A stretch of DNA of 64,000 nt from Planctomycetota bacterium (GCA_016792805.1 JAEUHX010000037.1:1-64000), one strand, 5' to 3'. Positions 47,001 to 57,508 are shown, counted from the first letter of the stretch. Numbers and translations: made by a program. The notes: generated by a model not told the origin, from the sequence alone.

Positions 47001-47611
47001 ACTGGGACAGCGTCGAATTTGATCATTATAGAAATGAGCTGGCCGGTGCCATGCGCTGGGCCGAACTCTCCACCGAATTCCAGCCGGTCGTGCTGGAAGA
47101 CGGCCGTGCGAAGTTCCCCGGCTACGGAATCGAGCTGCAGCTCCCCGAGAAGGACTGGAGCGTCCGCGGAATCGACCACGCCGCGTTCGGAAGCGACGAA
47201 GACAAGAGTGACCTTCTGAAGCGGGATCCCATCGGACTTCGGCTGCAGCATCCGAAGCTCGGTATTGTGTTCCTCGAGGTCCGAGCCGAAAAGGAAGCCT
47301 CTCTCGAGTCCTACTTCGCGCAGGACAAGGGCTACAGAGACAGCGACAATTCTTGGGATCCACTCGACATCGACATCGAGGATGAGACGCCGTGGATGGC
47401 CTATCGCTATCACAATCTCGGAAATGTGGAAGACCAGGAGACTCCGATCTGGACGATTGTCGCTGCGGCGCGCCGCAAGACGGGTGGCATGCTGGCGCTG
47501 CGCGCCGAGGTCGTCCGCGAGCCGGGAGCCGAGGAAGCACCGAAATTCCCCGCCGACCTCGAAGGCTTGCGAAAGGCGATGGTCGCCGCGATCCAGGCAT
47601 TCGCGAAATAG
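41093..47611 (+). CDS. Giant Ser/Thr kinase with tandem pseudokinase and kinase domains
   Basis: The 2172-residue protein starts at GTG 41093. Residues ~20-300 resemble a degenerate kinase lobe: RVHGNISPETVSL replaces the HRDxKPxN catalytic loop (Asp lost), and APELWSG plus GDVYSLAALLAAAV resemble the APE and DxYSLG motifs, but no Gly-rich loop is seen. Residues ~323-605 are a full kinase: LLGRGGMGLVYEAE, RVALKVLL, LIHRDVKPQNIL (His468), LLDFGLVRE (Asp488), YSAPEQVVS. A membrane segment at ~799-821 follows a beta-rich linker; the remaining ~1350 residues are mostly helical TPR-like, ending with a PsbP-like or unknown beta domain (GYGIELQLPEKDW). Probably a membrane receptor kinase. Paralogue at 58987. 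Confidence 0.9.
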   Translation: MPGSQGQNPSPSSQRIGGVERVGDPTPHPLGSRCPGILVASGDKLLIDEWCAKSLRPGKSLADLKSALEARTKPNVPGTAPCREIIEVTGAHWVVRDAPRAQIRSTRLSFAHVQSVENAARVARAVAELHAAGRVHGNISPETVSLEGPVFLWEAALDALTEEFAEASEDARWFPGKAPELWSGGPGAATQRGDVYSLAALLAAAVLGNDLFGEMADFVAFGWQDWAEQPESKLPGIDLLRQTLGDNDLVRVWLAALEKDPGRRSTSAGEFAEALEQFARQSRAQVAPPPPVQTAPPPTPASQPSVLDDPTLDPEELQGKLVAGYRVEKLLGRGGMGLVYEAEQMKLERRVALKVLLPDLVKRRDLVERFQKEARTVGKFNHRNIAVVYDVGSVGKVHYIAMELVDGVSLDRVIQDRVDQLQLGEKASAVPKHSSLLPFRTHYVRSCIETIASIADALHEAHRRGLIHRDVKPQNILVNSEGVPKLLDFGLVREDQGETLMSSAGFVGTFVYSAPEQVVSKSNVDRRSDIYSLGATLYELLTLKRPFEGTSEKVFEKLQKDAPPPMRTLNASIPPELDALVLKALARERDGRYSNAEHFAVALRDYVRETPEDELERAAPTGAGGDPAATSPPTALRKTAAPSTAKPASSTSGALIRLELPARWPKRVASRILNLRGVIENCPASARDVLVMVGAERPVLAGIQEGKRVDVSIELSEGSNELSFALVDGSRRQLTRPEVVDSTGTPIHDDGGLITLLVERSKAPSAPPAREPEPAMTSPRPQPGSARPRREEKAGPSPALWGGLLIVGILGAGLGGAFALKLPPFSESEQQIRNGGAKPEDGGSSSGTVQRTEPGAGATNPGPNPAGTAGTGTATPPADPEEAALKEKIRSVDQLLSEAAASGDPLQKLEPASAELHDLLTTRSYTKLARVLSTDEQKARWTSLFEGVRKLTGRSDLKDADRARLLPVIERLRKAAGGTEGVGYPLALPEQICGLLVDRAEMLMAMPSPNFEEIGKSLREAADLGVKLEDPEDWTRGLRPKAARLWVESLLARYRAKELTAANADRAREEAQDAMKDPRLALSDLQQADLLLLTARCARERKQQDQALDGLRMAIDKGGASWGRKGEAVATAAASLQGFLGELGDRAASPQAAPAVISRIQGWLPSIVEARLGPEQGWSQQAHADLLYALARAQEAAQQPAAIATYEQALQAAPPTWAQYSECFRKVSQKRFQDLAFTAKGETAGHQASATGLRALFEKLAPQSTGADGAHFLADVQAEIAKHCDAAADVDGALAAREKALSLDTDAAKPWSGAKATSDAFVASLLDTLEASQSQAAKVKYSERAKQLLTPAWAARGVSDHDRGRVHAQLGALHAAAGHEADANAAYSEAIRLLDPARAGSPYKSVLGAWAKLAAREESYRVAKGTDAGWIQQLLDKAEAQADKALTPLEQARLLYRWSVALMAAGKAEEERSALARADEVLKANASARTEDAWLNQRILDRRKELLTTGTTSAFTELKNLYESVKSKSSSDTQLADLGFQIVTHAEFGGADPVPYLTTCLQVSTPSWGNYRLAWGRLVDSRLTPTLDVRANSQQAKLAALDECIAFARGIEEDESSRLSKVYRAKGKILMEPATSPTFDAGVGALKSAFALPGVQPEVKEQIVGDLLGGVRRRARAVGGDLEAVRALRTLLSGADTTVGGLWRELEAAKPSAATTQDFAETLIFLGDLAVRRPANVPDTREIVLGGDRGALALANSSYSHATVVMGKQGLDWVLSSYADGRMNSYRSMAETGAGDRKKKQIGARNEIRTAARGLSLFLGRGWVERTGMPYIAPSSLWRIDDAAPDDLELHVIVQDTKSTPEVTDLYTQTAAIHSVKTADLQRDGKGKRLSDALARVLDSCSLIEKIQIDSTKLRPYKCVSEPGASPRFRIQFDYQGKHLRSGNDVAGSAVLFLDDRSLVWAVGSMRKRDWDSVEFDHYRNELAGAMRWAELSTEFQPVVLEDGRAKFPGYGIELQLPEKDWSVRGIDHAAFGSDEDKSDLLKRDPIGLRLQHPKLGIVFLEVRAEKEASLESYFAQDKGYRDSDNSWDPLDIDIEDETPWMAYRYHNLGNVEDQETPIWTIVAAARRKTGGMLALRAEVVREPGAEEAPKFPADLEGLRKAMVAAIQAFAK

Positions 47612-47614
47612 TAC

Positions 47615-47654
47615 GGCGCGCAGGAAAGGCGCTCGAAGGCCCTTTCTGCGCGCC
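47615..47654. terminator. Bidirectional hairpin between convergent genes
   Basis: GGCGCGCAG at 47615-47623 pairs perfectly with CTGCGCGCC at 47646-47654, with further pairing of GAAAGG to CCTTTC-like bases. It sits between the kinase stop and the convergent TPR gene. Confidence 0.55.
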
Positions 47655-47687
47655 CTGCGTTGCGAGCGGCTTGCACTCGCTCGGCTG

Positions 47688-48632
47688 TTACTTCCCGCCG
47701 AGCTGCGATTTTAGCTGTGCATTCTCCGGGAAGAGCTTCAGCCCCTTCCCCCACACTTCCTGGGCCTTGGCGGTATTCCCCTGCTGCTGATACATGTTGC
47801 CCAGGAAATAGTACGTTTGGGCATATTCAGGGTTTGTCCCGCCGGTCGACTCCTGCTGCGTGACGAGCGTCTCGAATTGTTTGATCGCCTCGTTCTGCTT
47901 GCCGAAGATCGGCGGCCAGAAGGCGAGCGAAGTGGCCTTCGAGAATCGTGCGCCCCAATGCTGGGGGCTGCTCGCCAACGCCGTGTCGAAGGCCTTGTCG
48001 GCCTTGATCGCCCACTCGCCCCTCGCAGGGCCATCCTGCACGCCCTGGAGCTTCTCAATGAAGCCCTGCCCGAGCGCATATTGAAGATCCGCATTCCCCG
48101 GCTGCTCCTTCGCGCTCGCTTCGATCGCCGCAAGCGCCTCGTCGATCATTCCAGCGTCTCGGATCTGTGCCCACAGATCGCGCTTCCAATCGCCCTTGGC
48201 GGCTGCCTCGAGAATCTTGGCCATTGCATCCGCGAACTCTGACTTCGTCAGTTTTCCGGCCGCTTTTGTGACTTTCCCATCTGTGGACGCTCCTGAAAGC
48301 GTTCCCGCGTCCGCGGCACCGGCCGCACCCTTTCCGGAGCCAAGCCCCTTCGCGGTGAGCACTCTCGCAACAGCCGCCTCGAGATCGGCGTCCGAAATCT
48401 TCGAAGGCGCGGCGGCCACCGCCGGCTGCGCCGCCTGCTGCGCAAGGGCATCGAGCTTGCGCTCAAGCCCTTCGAGGCGCAGCTCAAGCGCCGCGCGCCC
48501 GGCCGAGTCCTCCGCAGTCGCGGCTTTCTCGCCAGACCAGGACGCCCGCGTCACTCCGTAGGCAACCACACCCGAGATCACAATCGAACCGACGATGGCG
48601 GCAGCAGTCTTCATGGGAACGGTGAGCTTCAA
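47688..48632 (-). CDS. TPR-repeat membrane-anchored protein
   Basis: The 314-residue protein starts at ATG 48632 (48614 possible). One N-terminal membrane segment (AAAIVGSIVISGVVAYGVT) is followed by a short coiled coil (LELRLEGLERKLDALAQQ), an Ala/Gly-rich linker, and TPR-like repeats (DEALAAIEASAKEQPGNADLQYALGQGF, WAIKADKAFDTALASSP, YFLGNMYQQQGNTAKAQEVW). A role in envelope complex assembly is possible. It is probably co-transcribed with the modular protein gene upstream on the same strand (54-bp gap). Confidence 0.8.
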   Translation of the reverse strand: MKLTVPMKTAAAIVGSIVISGVVAYGVTRASWSGEKAATAEDSAGRAALELRLEGLERKLDALAQQAAQPAVAAAPSKISDADLEAAVARVLTAKGLGSGKGAAGAADAGTLSGASTDGKVTKAAGKLTKSEFADAMAKILEAAAKGDWKRDLWAQIRDAGMIDEALAAIEASAKEQPGNADLQYALGQGFIEKLQGVQDGPARGEWAIKADKAFDTALASSPQHWGARFSKATSLAFWPPIFGKQNEAIKQFETLVTQQESTGGTNPEYAQTYYFLGNMYQQQGNTAKAQEVWGKGLKLFPENAQLKSQLGGK

Positions 48633-48686
48633 AAAAGGGGGATGGGCAGCAGCCGGTGCCTCCGGCGCGCGCCCACAAGATCGGAC

Positions 48687-50744
48687 TCAGCGCGTGAGCA
48701 CGACGCGCAGAGCCTGCACGCCCGTCACTGCTGGGACGAGGCGGTAGGGCTCGCTCCGGCGACCGTCCTTCGCGGCAAAAATTGTCCACTCTCCCACACG
48801 AAGCGCCCGCACAGGGACGCGCCCGTCGGCGCCCGAGCGCAGATCGTCGGCGAGGCGCACAAGCCGCCCCACCCCGTCCCGCAGTTCCAGGCTCGCCCCG
48901 ACGATGGGCTTTCCGTCTCCGTCCACGACTGTGATCTCCACAGCGCCGGCCGGCTCAAGGCGCGCCTGCACCGGCGCGGGCGACACCCCCGCCGACACCG
49001 ACAACCCATCGAGGATCTCGTGACCAAGCGCGAGCTCCCCGCCGAGAATTTGTAATGAATATCTCCCTGGGGAGATCCACGGAAACTCGAACGCGCCCTC
49101 CTCGCCGCAAACGGTCTTTCCAACAAATCCGCCGTCGTCGGCATAGAGCACTGCCACCGCTCCCTTCGCCGGAGCGCCGTTCGAGGCGTGCACGACGGTG
49201 CCGCGAATGCTCTCCGCCGGCGCATCAAAGACCGCTTCCGTCGCCGCGGAGGAGGCAATCGTTACTTTCCCGAGCGCAATGATCGACGTGCCGAGCCCGA
49301 GCGTCCCGTAGACAGACCATGTGCCTGCCGGAATGCCGGTCGATTCAAAGGTGCCGTCGGCGGCCACAGGGCAGGTTCGCCAGCTCTCTGCTCGTGCGGA
49401 GCCCTCGATCTGCAGCGTCACCATGGCGTTCTGTGGAATCGCGCGCGGGGAGCGCAGGCGGCCACGCAGCGAGCCGAGGGCCGCCGACGCGCCGAGCGGA
49501 ACTTCTAGCGTCTCGCCGGCTTTCACTGTCACATATCGAAGATCAAACATCGGGCGCATGGACCCCTGCTCGAATACGAGCAGGACGTAGCTCCCCTCCG
49601 ACAGGTCTTCGATGCGATAGGTGCCGTCGTCTGCCGTGACAGCGCGGCCAAAGAGCATGAGACGGCCGGATGCCGGCTCGAGCGTCCTCGATGCGATCAC
49701 CTGTACATTTCGCAGCGATTCCCCAGCCGAGCCGCGAACCGCCCCGCGCACCGCGGCGCCACGGGCGAGGCGAATCTGCACCCCTTCGCGAACGCCGCCA
49801 GCGGTGAGGTCGATGGAGTCTACAAATGCCGGACCGTAACCAGGGGCGCTCGCGCGGATCGTGTGCACTCCAACAGAAAGAGCCGAAAGCTCAAACGAGC
49901 CATCCGCACGCACGGTGCATCGGGCCGGAAGATCCGCCGGCAGATCCATCGCTCGGGCCGGCAGCATCATCGCCGGAGCATCCGTTTCGCTAATCACGAC
50001 GGCACCGGCGACCGTGGCTCCCGTCGCAGCGTCCACGACTGTGCCGCGCACAGTGCCGCCCAGCTTGGGAATCAGGATCTTCAAAGATCGGTCCGATCCG
50101 GGAGCAGCACCTCGAACCGAGACCATCGGCGCTCCAGCCGCGTGCACGAAGATCCGGTACGAGCTTCCAGAGAGCCCTTCCAGCCGGAACACGCCCGCCG
50201 AGTCCGCGAACTGCTTTGCGCTCGGCATCGACGGCAGGACGTCCTCGCGAAGCGCCCACACGGTGAATTCCTTCGGCGCGCTGCCGTCCTCAAACCCCAC
50301 AGTTCCTTCCAGTGCGAGCTTTCCTGGCGCCGGGGCAGAGCCGCGCTCCGGCTCCGTCTTCGGCACCACGTCGCGCGGCGGCTCCAGCTCTCGCGCCTCA
50401 CGCGATCCGACGCCCACGGGAGAACTAAGCCCGTTGGTCGCATCGGTGCCACCTCCCGCGGCGGCGAAATCGGAATGTTGAAGAGCCGAGCGTCCCAAAT
50501 CGCCCTGCTGCGACGCCCCGAGCCACCACCCGAGACCGAGCGCCGCCATGACGAGCGCCGCCACGGCAATCACGGGCGACCATCGCCGGAGGATGCGCCA
50601 CCGGAGAAAGTTGGGGTCGGTGACAAGCGCGACCACCTCCGCCTCCAGCTTGCGCCGGAATTCGGCGCGTACCGGCACCGGCACATACGCGCGGCGCAGG
50701 AGCCTCGAAATGTTCTCTTCAAGAACTCTCGGATCGGCGCTCAT
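48687..50744 (-). CDS. Membrane protein with carboxypeptidase-regulatory-like repeats, sigma-factor partner
   Basis: The 685-residue protein starts with a helical cytosolic part (VLEENISRLLRRAYVPVPVRAEFRRKLE), then one membrane segment (WSPVIAVAALVMAALGLGWWLG), then about six extracytoplasmic beta-sandwich repeats of carboxypeptidase-regulatory type, with phrases such as GTVVDAATGATVAGAVV, GAVRGSAGESLRNVQVIA, GTVVHASNGAPAKGAVAVL and VVDGDGKPIVGASLELRD. Its ATG overlaps the ECF sigma gene stop (ATGA), and the layout of N-terminal helices then a helix then a sensor is that of an anti-sigma or sigma-linked sensor. It lacks an obvious zinc anti-sigma motif (HxxxCxxC). Confidence 0.82.
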   Translation of the reverse strand: MSADPRVLEENISRLLRRAYVPVPVRAEFRRKLEAEVVALVTDPNFLRWRILRRWSPVIAVAALVMAALGLGWWLGASQQGDLGRSALQHSDFAAAGGGTDATNGLSSPVGVGSREARELEPPRDVVPKTEPERGSAPAPGKLALEGTVGFEDGSAPKEFTVWALREDVLPSMPSAKQFADSAGVFRLEGLSGSSYRIFVHAAGAPMVSVRGAAPGSDRSLKILIPKLGGTVRGTVVDAATGATVAGAVVISETDAPAMMLPARAMDLPADLPARCTVRADGSFELSALSVGVHTIRASAPGYGPAFVDSIDLTAGGVREGVQIRLARGAAVRGAVRGSAGESLRNVQVIASRTLEPASGRLMLFGRAVTADDGTYRIEDLSEGSYVLLVFEQGSMRPMFDLRYVTVKAGETLEVPLGASAALGSLRGRLRSPRAIPQNAMVTLQIEGSARAESWRTCPVAADGTFESTGIPAGTWSVYGTLGLGTSIIALGKVTIASSAATEAVFDAPAESIRGTVVHASNGAPAKGAVAVLYADDGGFVGKTVCGEEGAFEFPWISPGRYSLQILGGELALGHEILDGLSVSAGVSPAPVQARLEPAGAVEITVVDGDGKPIVGASLELRDGVGRLVRLADDLRSGADGRVPVRALRVGEWTIFAAKDGRRSEPYRLVPAVTGVQALRVVLTR

Positions 50745-51361
50745 TCGAGCTCTCCTCGCCTCTTCGCAAGCAGCTCGAACACCTTTCCGAATGCCACGCG
50801 CGCACGCGTCAGCATCGACTCGGTCGCCTTTTCACTTTTTCCTGAGGCGCTGGCGATCTCCGCCACTGATCGCTCCTCGAGATATTTTGCAATCAGGACG
50901 CGCCGGTACTCGGGCGGAAGCGACGAGAGCGTCGCGCCGACGAGTTCCTGGGTCTCCCGCCGCTGAAGTACGCTGTCGGGAAGCGGCTCGCGCTCGATCT
51001 GTGACAAGATGGCGTCGATCTCGCCGCCAGCATCCTCGAGGATGTCCTCGATCGGCACGGGCCTGCGCGTCCGCCGATAGGCACGAATCTTATTTTTCGC
51101 AATACCACACAACCAAGTGTGAAGACTCGAGCGGCCCTCGAAAGTCTTTAAGTTCTCGAACCCCGTCATCATCGACTCCTGCACGATCTGCTCGGCGAGG
51201 TGCAGATCGCGGCCAACGCGGAAGTAGACGAAGTCATAGAGCGAGTCGAAGTGCTCGCGGAAAAGCTGCTCGGCAGCTTCGCGGTCTCCGCGAAGCGTCC
51301 GGAGCCGAAGTTCGTCCGTTTCGGGTCGTTGCACGGGGTTGGGACGGTCGAGGACGCGCAT
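50741..51361 (-). CDS. ECF RNA polymerase sigma factor
   Basis: The 206-residue protein has sigma region 2 (LFREHFDSLYDFVYFRVGRD, AEQIVQESMMTGFENLKTFEG, LHTWLCGIAKNKIRAYRR) and region 4 (LSSLPPEYRRVLIAKYLEE, SVAEIASASGKSEKATESMLTRARVAF), with no region 3. It would direct polymerase to a specific set of promoters. It is translationally coupled to the modular membrane protein gene at 48687-50744, which probably controls it. Target promoters cannot be seen. Confidence 0.92.
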   Translation of the reverse strand: MRVLDRPNPVQRPETDELRLRTLRGDREAAEQLFREHFDSLYDFVYFRVGRDLHLAEQIVQESMMTGFENLKTFEGRSSLHTWLCGIAKNKIRAYRRTRRPVPIEDILEDAGGEIDAILSQIEREPLPDSVLQRRETQELVGATLSSLPPEYRRVLIAKYLEERSVAEIASASGKSEKATESMLTRARVAFGKVFELLAKRRGELE

Positions 51362-51450
51362 GCGGCCCCTCGGTGCGGGCCCGCGGGAGCGTCCTTCGGG
51401 GGGAGCCGCGGCGGAGAGGGCTCCGCCGCAACTCGATGAGATTTCGCGCT

Positions 51451-54174
<2,724 letters not shown>

Positions 54175-54309
54175 GGAATGGTTTGTTGGGGGGCGTTGCA
54201 GGGGCCGCGGCGGCGATGTTCGGCGGAGAAGATATCCGTGCCGCGCGGACTCCCCGAGGCCGACGGATGGCCGGCTCCCTCGGCGTGCGACGTCGGCGAG
54301 AATCGGGCG

Positions 54310-54815
54310 ATGGCGACCCTCAAGGCAGCGCGAGCGACTTCCCGGCACGAGCAAAGGCCCGACGCCGCGGCGCTCTGGCGTCGCCTGCGCGCAGCGCTCG
54401 CGACGCAGGGCGACGCGGCCTACCGCACGCAGATCGAGCGGCTCGTGCCGGGGATTCGAACCCACGGCGTCCACGTCCCCGCGCTGCGAGCGACAGCCAA
54501 GGAGCTGAAGAGCGAGACCGACGCGCCGACAGCGGCTGCGCTCCTCGACCTCGCGGCCGCTTCCGGGAATCGCGACGAGCTGCTGGCCTGCTGCTTCCTC
54601 CTGGCGAGCTTCGGGAAGGCGGCACGCGCCCTGCCTTGGACGCGGATCGAGCGTTGGCTTCAGGCCGTCGACAATTGGGAGACCTGCGACCAGCTCGCCA
54701 TGGGACTCGCCGCGCCGGCGCTGGCGTCGAGCCCGACCCGTTCGCGCCCCTGCGCACGCTCACAAAAAGCAAGAATTTGTGGCATCGGCGCTTCGCGCTA
54801 TTGTATGGCCTGCCC
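54310..54815 (+). pseudogene. Truncated, frameshifted DNA alkylation repair (AlkD-like) gene
   Basis: From ATG 54310 the frame reads [55 protein letters not shown] and [20 protein letters not shown], the HEAT-like repeat pattern of AlkD glycosylases. At about 54726-54745 the homology moves to another frame ([20 protein letters not shown]), then stops near 54815 where unrelated DNA begins. The usual C-terminal third, which completes the alkyl-base binding cleft, is missing, so it is probably inactive. The breakpoint coincides with truncation of a minus-strand DUF1573 gene. Confidence 0.75.
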
Positions 54816-55141
54816 TCGAGTTCAATGCTAACCGTTGAACACGCGCACGAGTGCCGTTCGTCGTCGATTGAAAGGGATTGGTCCGATCTATTGCGGAATG
54901 AATAGACGAACTCAATCGCACCAGTGCCTTCCTGGACCTCGCGACGAATCGTCTGCTTTGCGAAATCCAGCTCTGGAATCGGGTTGCTTCGGGCCGAACT
55001 CTCGCCCAATGCGCTCTCGGGCAACGGGATCAATTCTCTCAATTGCGGCAAACATGTCCCAACAGACAGTGCAATCATGCCAAGCAGTGTGAAAGGAACG
55101 CTCGCAAAGCGAATACGCAAATAGTCGAAGCAGAGTCTCAT
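54815..55141 (-). pseudogene. Truncated DUF1573-like membrane protein gene
   Basis: From ATG 55141 the frame reads an N-terminal hydrophobic anchor (FASVPFTLLGMIALSVGTC), then FVYSFRNRSDQSLSIDDER and HSCACSTVSIELEGR, the DUF1573 pattern with its Cys pair, a periplasmic immunoglobulin-like domain common in Bacteroidota and Planctomycetota. After about 105 residues it runs into the reverse strand of the alkD-like gene and loses all family resemblance. It looks cut by the same rearrangement. A 146-residue open frame (54912-55352) overlaps it in another frame and is not assigned. Confidence 0.7.
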
Positions 55142-55535
55142 AGACGTGTGTCTCTTGTAATCTTGAATACGGCTCGGCTTGAGTAGTTGATTTTTTCACG
55201 ACCTCAAAGTACATGACTTGAGGTCCGAGGTCCATCCGAAGCGCCAACAATGAAGTCACTTGTCGGAAAGTCAGCTCATCTGATTCGCTGTCAAGTTGCG
55301 CCGGCTTTGTGACATGTGGTCTTCCAAGCGCCGCCATATCTTCGAAAACCACTACTGTGACTAGATCGCGAGGATCTGCGAAACTAGCGATTCAACTTAG
55401 AAGGTCAGGTACTGAGCCATCCGAAGAGGAGAAACCGCTATCCACGCAACGAAGTTCGAATATCTGAATCGACCTTACCGAGGACCCCAAGAATCACTAT
55501 CTCGCGGCCCAGAGATCGGACACGAGAGTTGAGGG
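55142..55535. other. Lower-GC stretch with no supported gene
   Basis: No convincing gene. The minus-strand open frame from GTG 55352 (VVFEDMAALGRPHVTKPAQ) looks protein-like over its first 70 codons, but it has no start context or known domain, and overlaps the DUF1573 remnant downstream. It may be the end of a degraded gene. Confidence 0.4.
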
Positions 55536-56120
55536 TTAGTTGTTAGAAGGACACATTGAACACTGAAGGAGGATATCCGCGATGCTACAGCTGCCATATC
55601 CACTAGGACTTGGGGTCGGACAGTACCCTGGCGCATACGAAACATCACACACGTAGTATTCATCACACTCAACTGCTTTGTTCAGGAATCCAAAAGAGAT
55701 TCCTCGTCCCGCCTCAACTGTGTTACTATTTCCATGGGTCAGAGAATTGTCGCCATTGGGAACCTGGGCTGGCGGCGCGCCCTGTTTCAATCCCTCTTCC
55801 TGCCGGATCGTAAGCGGCCCGTTCGTGATATTTGTCAACGTAATCGTAGCGCGCCGCCAGAAACAGTTATCAATCGGGTTGCAACTAAAACAATTGGCGC
55901 AACATTCTCCATTCTCCATTCTCCGCGCCAACTACATTGATCGTGATTGTCCATTTGATATCGCACTCGTATCCGCACAAGTCCATTGCGACGAGCTCGC
56001 CGTACAGCCGTCGCAAGGATCGAGCGCACCCTTTGTAGAACGAGCGAGCAAAGAGGCGGAAGGCGAAATCGTTGCGAGCGCCATGAAAACGACTGCGAGC
56101 AGGGGGAGATTCTGGGGCAT
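55536..56120 (-). pseudogene. Frameshifted cysteine-rich secreted protein
   Basis: From ATG 56120 there is a signal peptide (MPQNLPLLAVVFMALATISP) and a DPCDGCTASSSQWTC motif, but the frame ends at a TAG at 55934-55932. The natural continuation lies in other frames: GYECDIKWTITINVVGAE just after, then ECCANCFSCNPIDNCFWRR from 55902 in the first frame. Removing two bases at a TGTG (55976-55979) and one copy of the 7-bp repeat ATTCTCC (present three times at 55904-55924) restores a continuous protein of about 191 residues with 16 or more Cys. It may be a pseudogene or a contingency gene in an OFF state. Confidence 0.7.
55904..55924. repeat. Three perfect copies of a 7-bp repeat
   Basis: ATTCTCC occurs at 55904, 55911 and 55918. 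A 7-bp unit shifts frame by one, and two copies would be in frame with the downstream part of the Cys-rich protein. Confidence 0.95.
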
Positions 56121-56181
56121 GTTTGTGTTTCCTGTGCAAGGCTAACTATCTTGAATAGACCAACTAGACCTGAATACGCCT

Positions 56182-56892
56182 TTAGTGCTTCGAGAGCCGG
56201 TGTCGCAGATAGCGAATTTCGTCGTTCAGTAAGTACAGATCTGGATACTCACTCTTGCTGAGCGAGACAAACCATGTAATGCTCTTCTTCGTTGCACGAA
56301 TCTCGTCGATCCTCTCAATTGGATTGGTGATTGATTGGTAGAATACGTCGCCCTGAATCTCACTCGGAGTTTTGATAAGCTCATTGCCGGTTCGCGCGAC
56401 CTCCACATAAAGCCCCTTTCTCCGCCGATCGTTCATTGCCTGCTCGTAGATTGCGTCAAATGCAGCCTGGAGCGCGCCAATGGACTCGCTGAGCTGGGCC
56501 GGGCTTGCCTCCGCATACTTCGTACTGAACTGCTTCGCTAGTTCCTTGACTTCTCGCTCACGACGCGTCTCAGCTCGAGACTCAACCAGGATGGAGTCAA
56601 CCTGATGTCTCGCTGACTCGGGGCGCTCAACTCCAGCATTCGAGGCGGCCCCCGATGCGGCTGCAGCCTGAGTGACACCCGGCTGGCCGGAACCAACGCC
56701 TCGAGGGGCTCCATAATCAGTCCTCCGCTTTGACTCGTCCTCTCCGGATTGCCATAACAACAGGACCCCGACGGTCACGAGAAAAAAAACAGCGACGCAT
56801 GCGGCGAGCAGGGCGGTCGCGCGCCCGCGTGTCCTTCGTCCAATCATCCACTTGGGAGGATCTTGCTGACGCAGAGTCGTGTGAGAATCCAC
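56182..56892 (-). CDS. Single-pass membrane protein of unknown function
   Basis: The 236-residue protein starts at ATG 56892. It has a basic N-terminus, one membrane segment (ATALLAACVAVFFLVTVGVLLLW), a flexible Gly/Ala/Ser-rich linker, then a helical extracytoplasmic domain with a coiled-coil look (ETRREREVKELAKQFSTKY, QLSESIGALQAAFDAIYEQAM) and a final KKSITWFVSLSKSEYPDLYLL. No family is recognised. It sits in the lower-GC stretch next to a broken Cys-rich protein gene on the same strand, 61 bp upstream of it. Confidence 0.6.
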   Translation of the reverse strand: MDSHTTLRQQDPPKWMIGRRTRGRATALLAACVAVFFLVTVGVLLLWQSGEDESKRRTDYGAPRGVGSGQPGVTQAAAASGAASNAGVERPESARHQVDSILVESRAETRREREVKELAKQFSTKYAEASPAQLSESIGALQAAFDAIYEQAMNDRRRKGLYVEVARTGNELIKTPSEIQGDVFYQSITNPIERIDEIRATKKSITWFVSLSKSEYPDLYLLNDEIRYLRHRLSKH

Positions 56893-57508
56893 AAGGTACT
56901 GCCCAAGATGTGAAGAGCGACGTTAATGGAACGCGTTTGTGCTGTCAAGCGATTGATGCTCCGTGATGATTGGCTACTTTCCTACTTTCGGCATGAGGCG
57001 GGGCGTCGCTGCGGGATCCGGTGATGAAATCGCAGGATTAGAAACGAGAAAGACGAGAAAAGTGCCACCCGAAGTGCCCTTGATGAGAAGCCGGAACGCG
57101 TTCGGTCAGACCCGGGGAATGCATCCTGAGGGACGAGCGTCTGCTGAGCTCGTCAACCCGCATGATGACCTAGGGCCGGGAAGCCCGCGTTGGCGTCCGT
57201 CGGTTCGAGCACACGGTTTCTTGCTCAACGCTCGGTTACCGTCGGAACGGAGCGCCTCCCCTCGAGATTCAAGCTTGGGAGGCTTCGCGCTTGTTTCGCA
57301 GAACACTCCCTTCGCGGGCTTTCATGGGGTGTATTGAGGGAGGTTCTGCGAGTTGGGTGCCCTCGATGGCGCGAGCCACTATTCGAACCACGCGCCGTCC
57401 AAGGCTGGCTTGTGTGACGCCCTAGCATCCAGAGCGCCGACGTCTTGATTTTCAAATGGCCGATTCCTTGGTTTTCGGATAGCCGATGGGCGAACTTACG
57501 ATCAGCCG
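56893..57508. other. No convincing gene
   Basis: Short open frames exist on both strands, none with a recognisable motif. Just upstream of the AAA/DUF4143 gene, GCCGATGG-like words recur (near 57480 and 57504); their significance is unclear. Confidence 0.4.

Noticed and set aside
54440..54475. String GGGATTCGAACCCACGG resembling a tRNA T-arm on the minus strand
   Set aside because: The flanking stem does not pair (3 of 5 bp), no D or anticodon arm is seen, and the bases encode part of the AlkD-like protein.
54912..55352. 146-codon minus-strand open frame overlapping the DUF1573 remnant
   Set aside because: It has no recognised domain, and its second half overlaps the better supported DUF1573 frame. 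It may include the end of another decayed gene but cannot be called.
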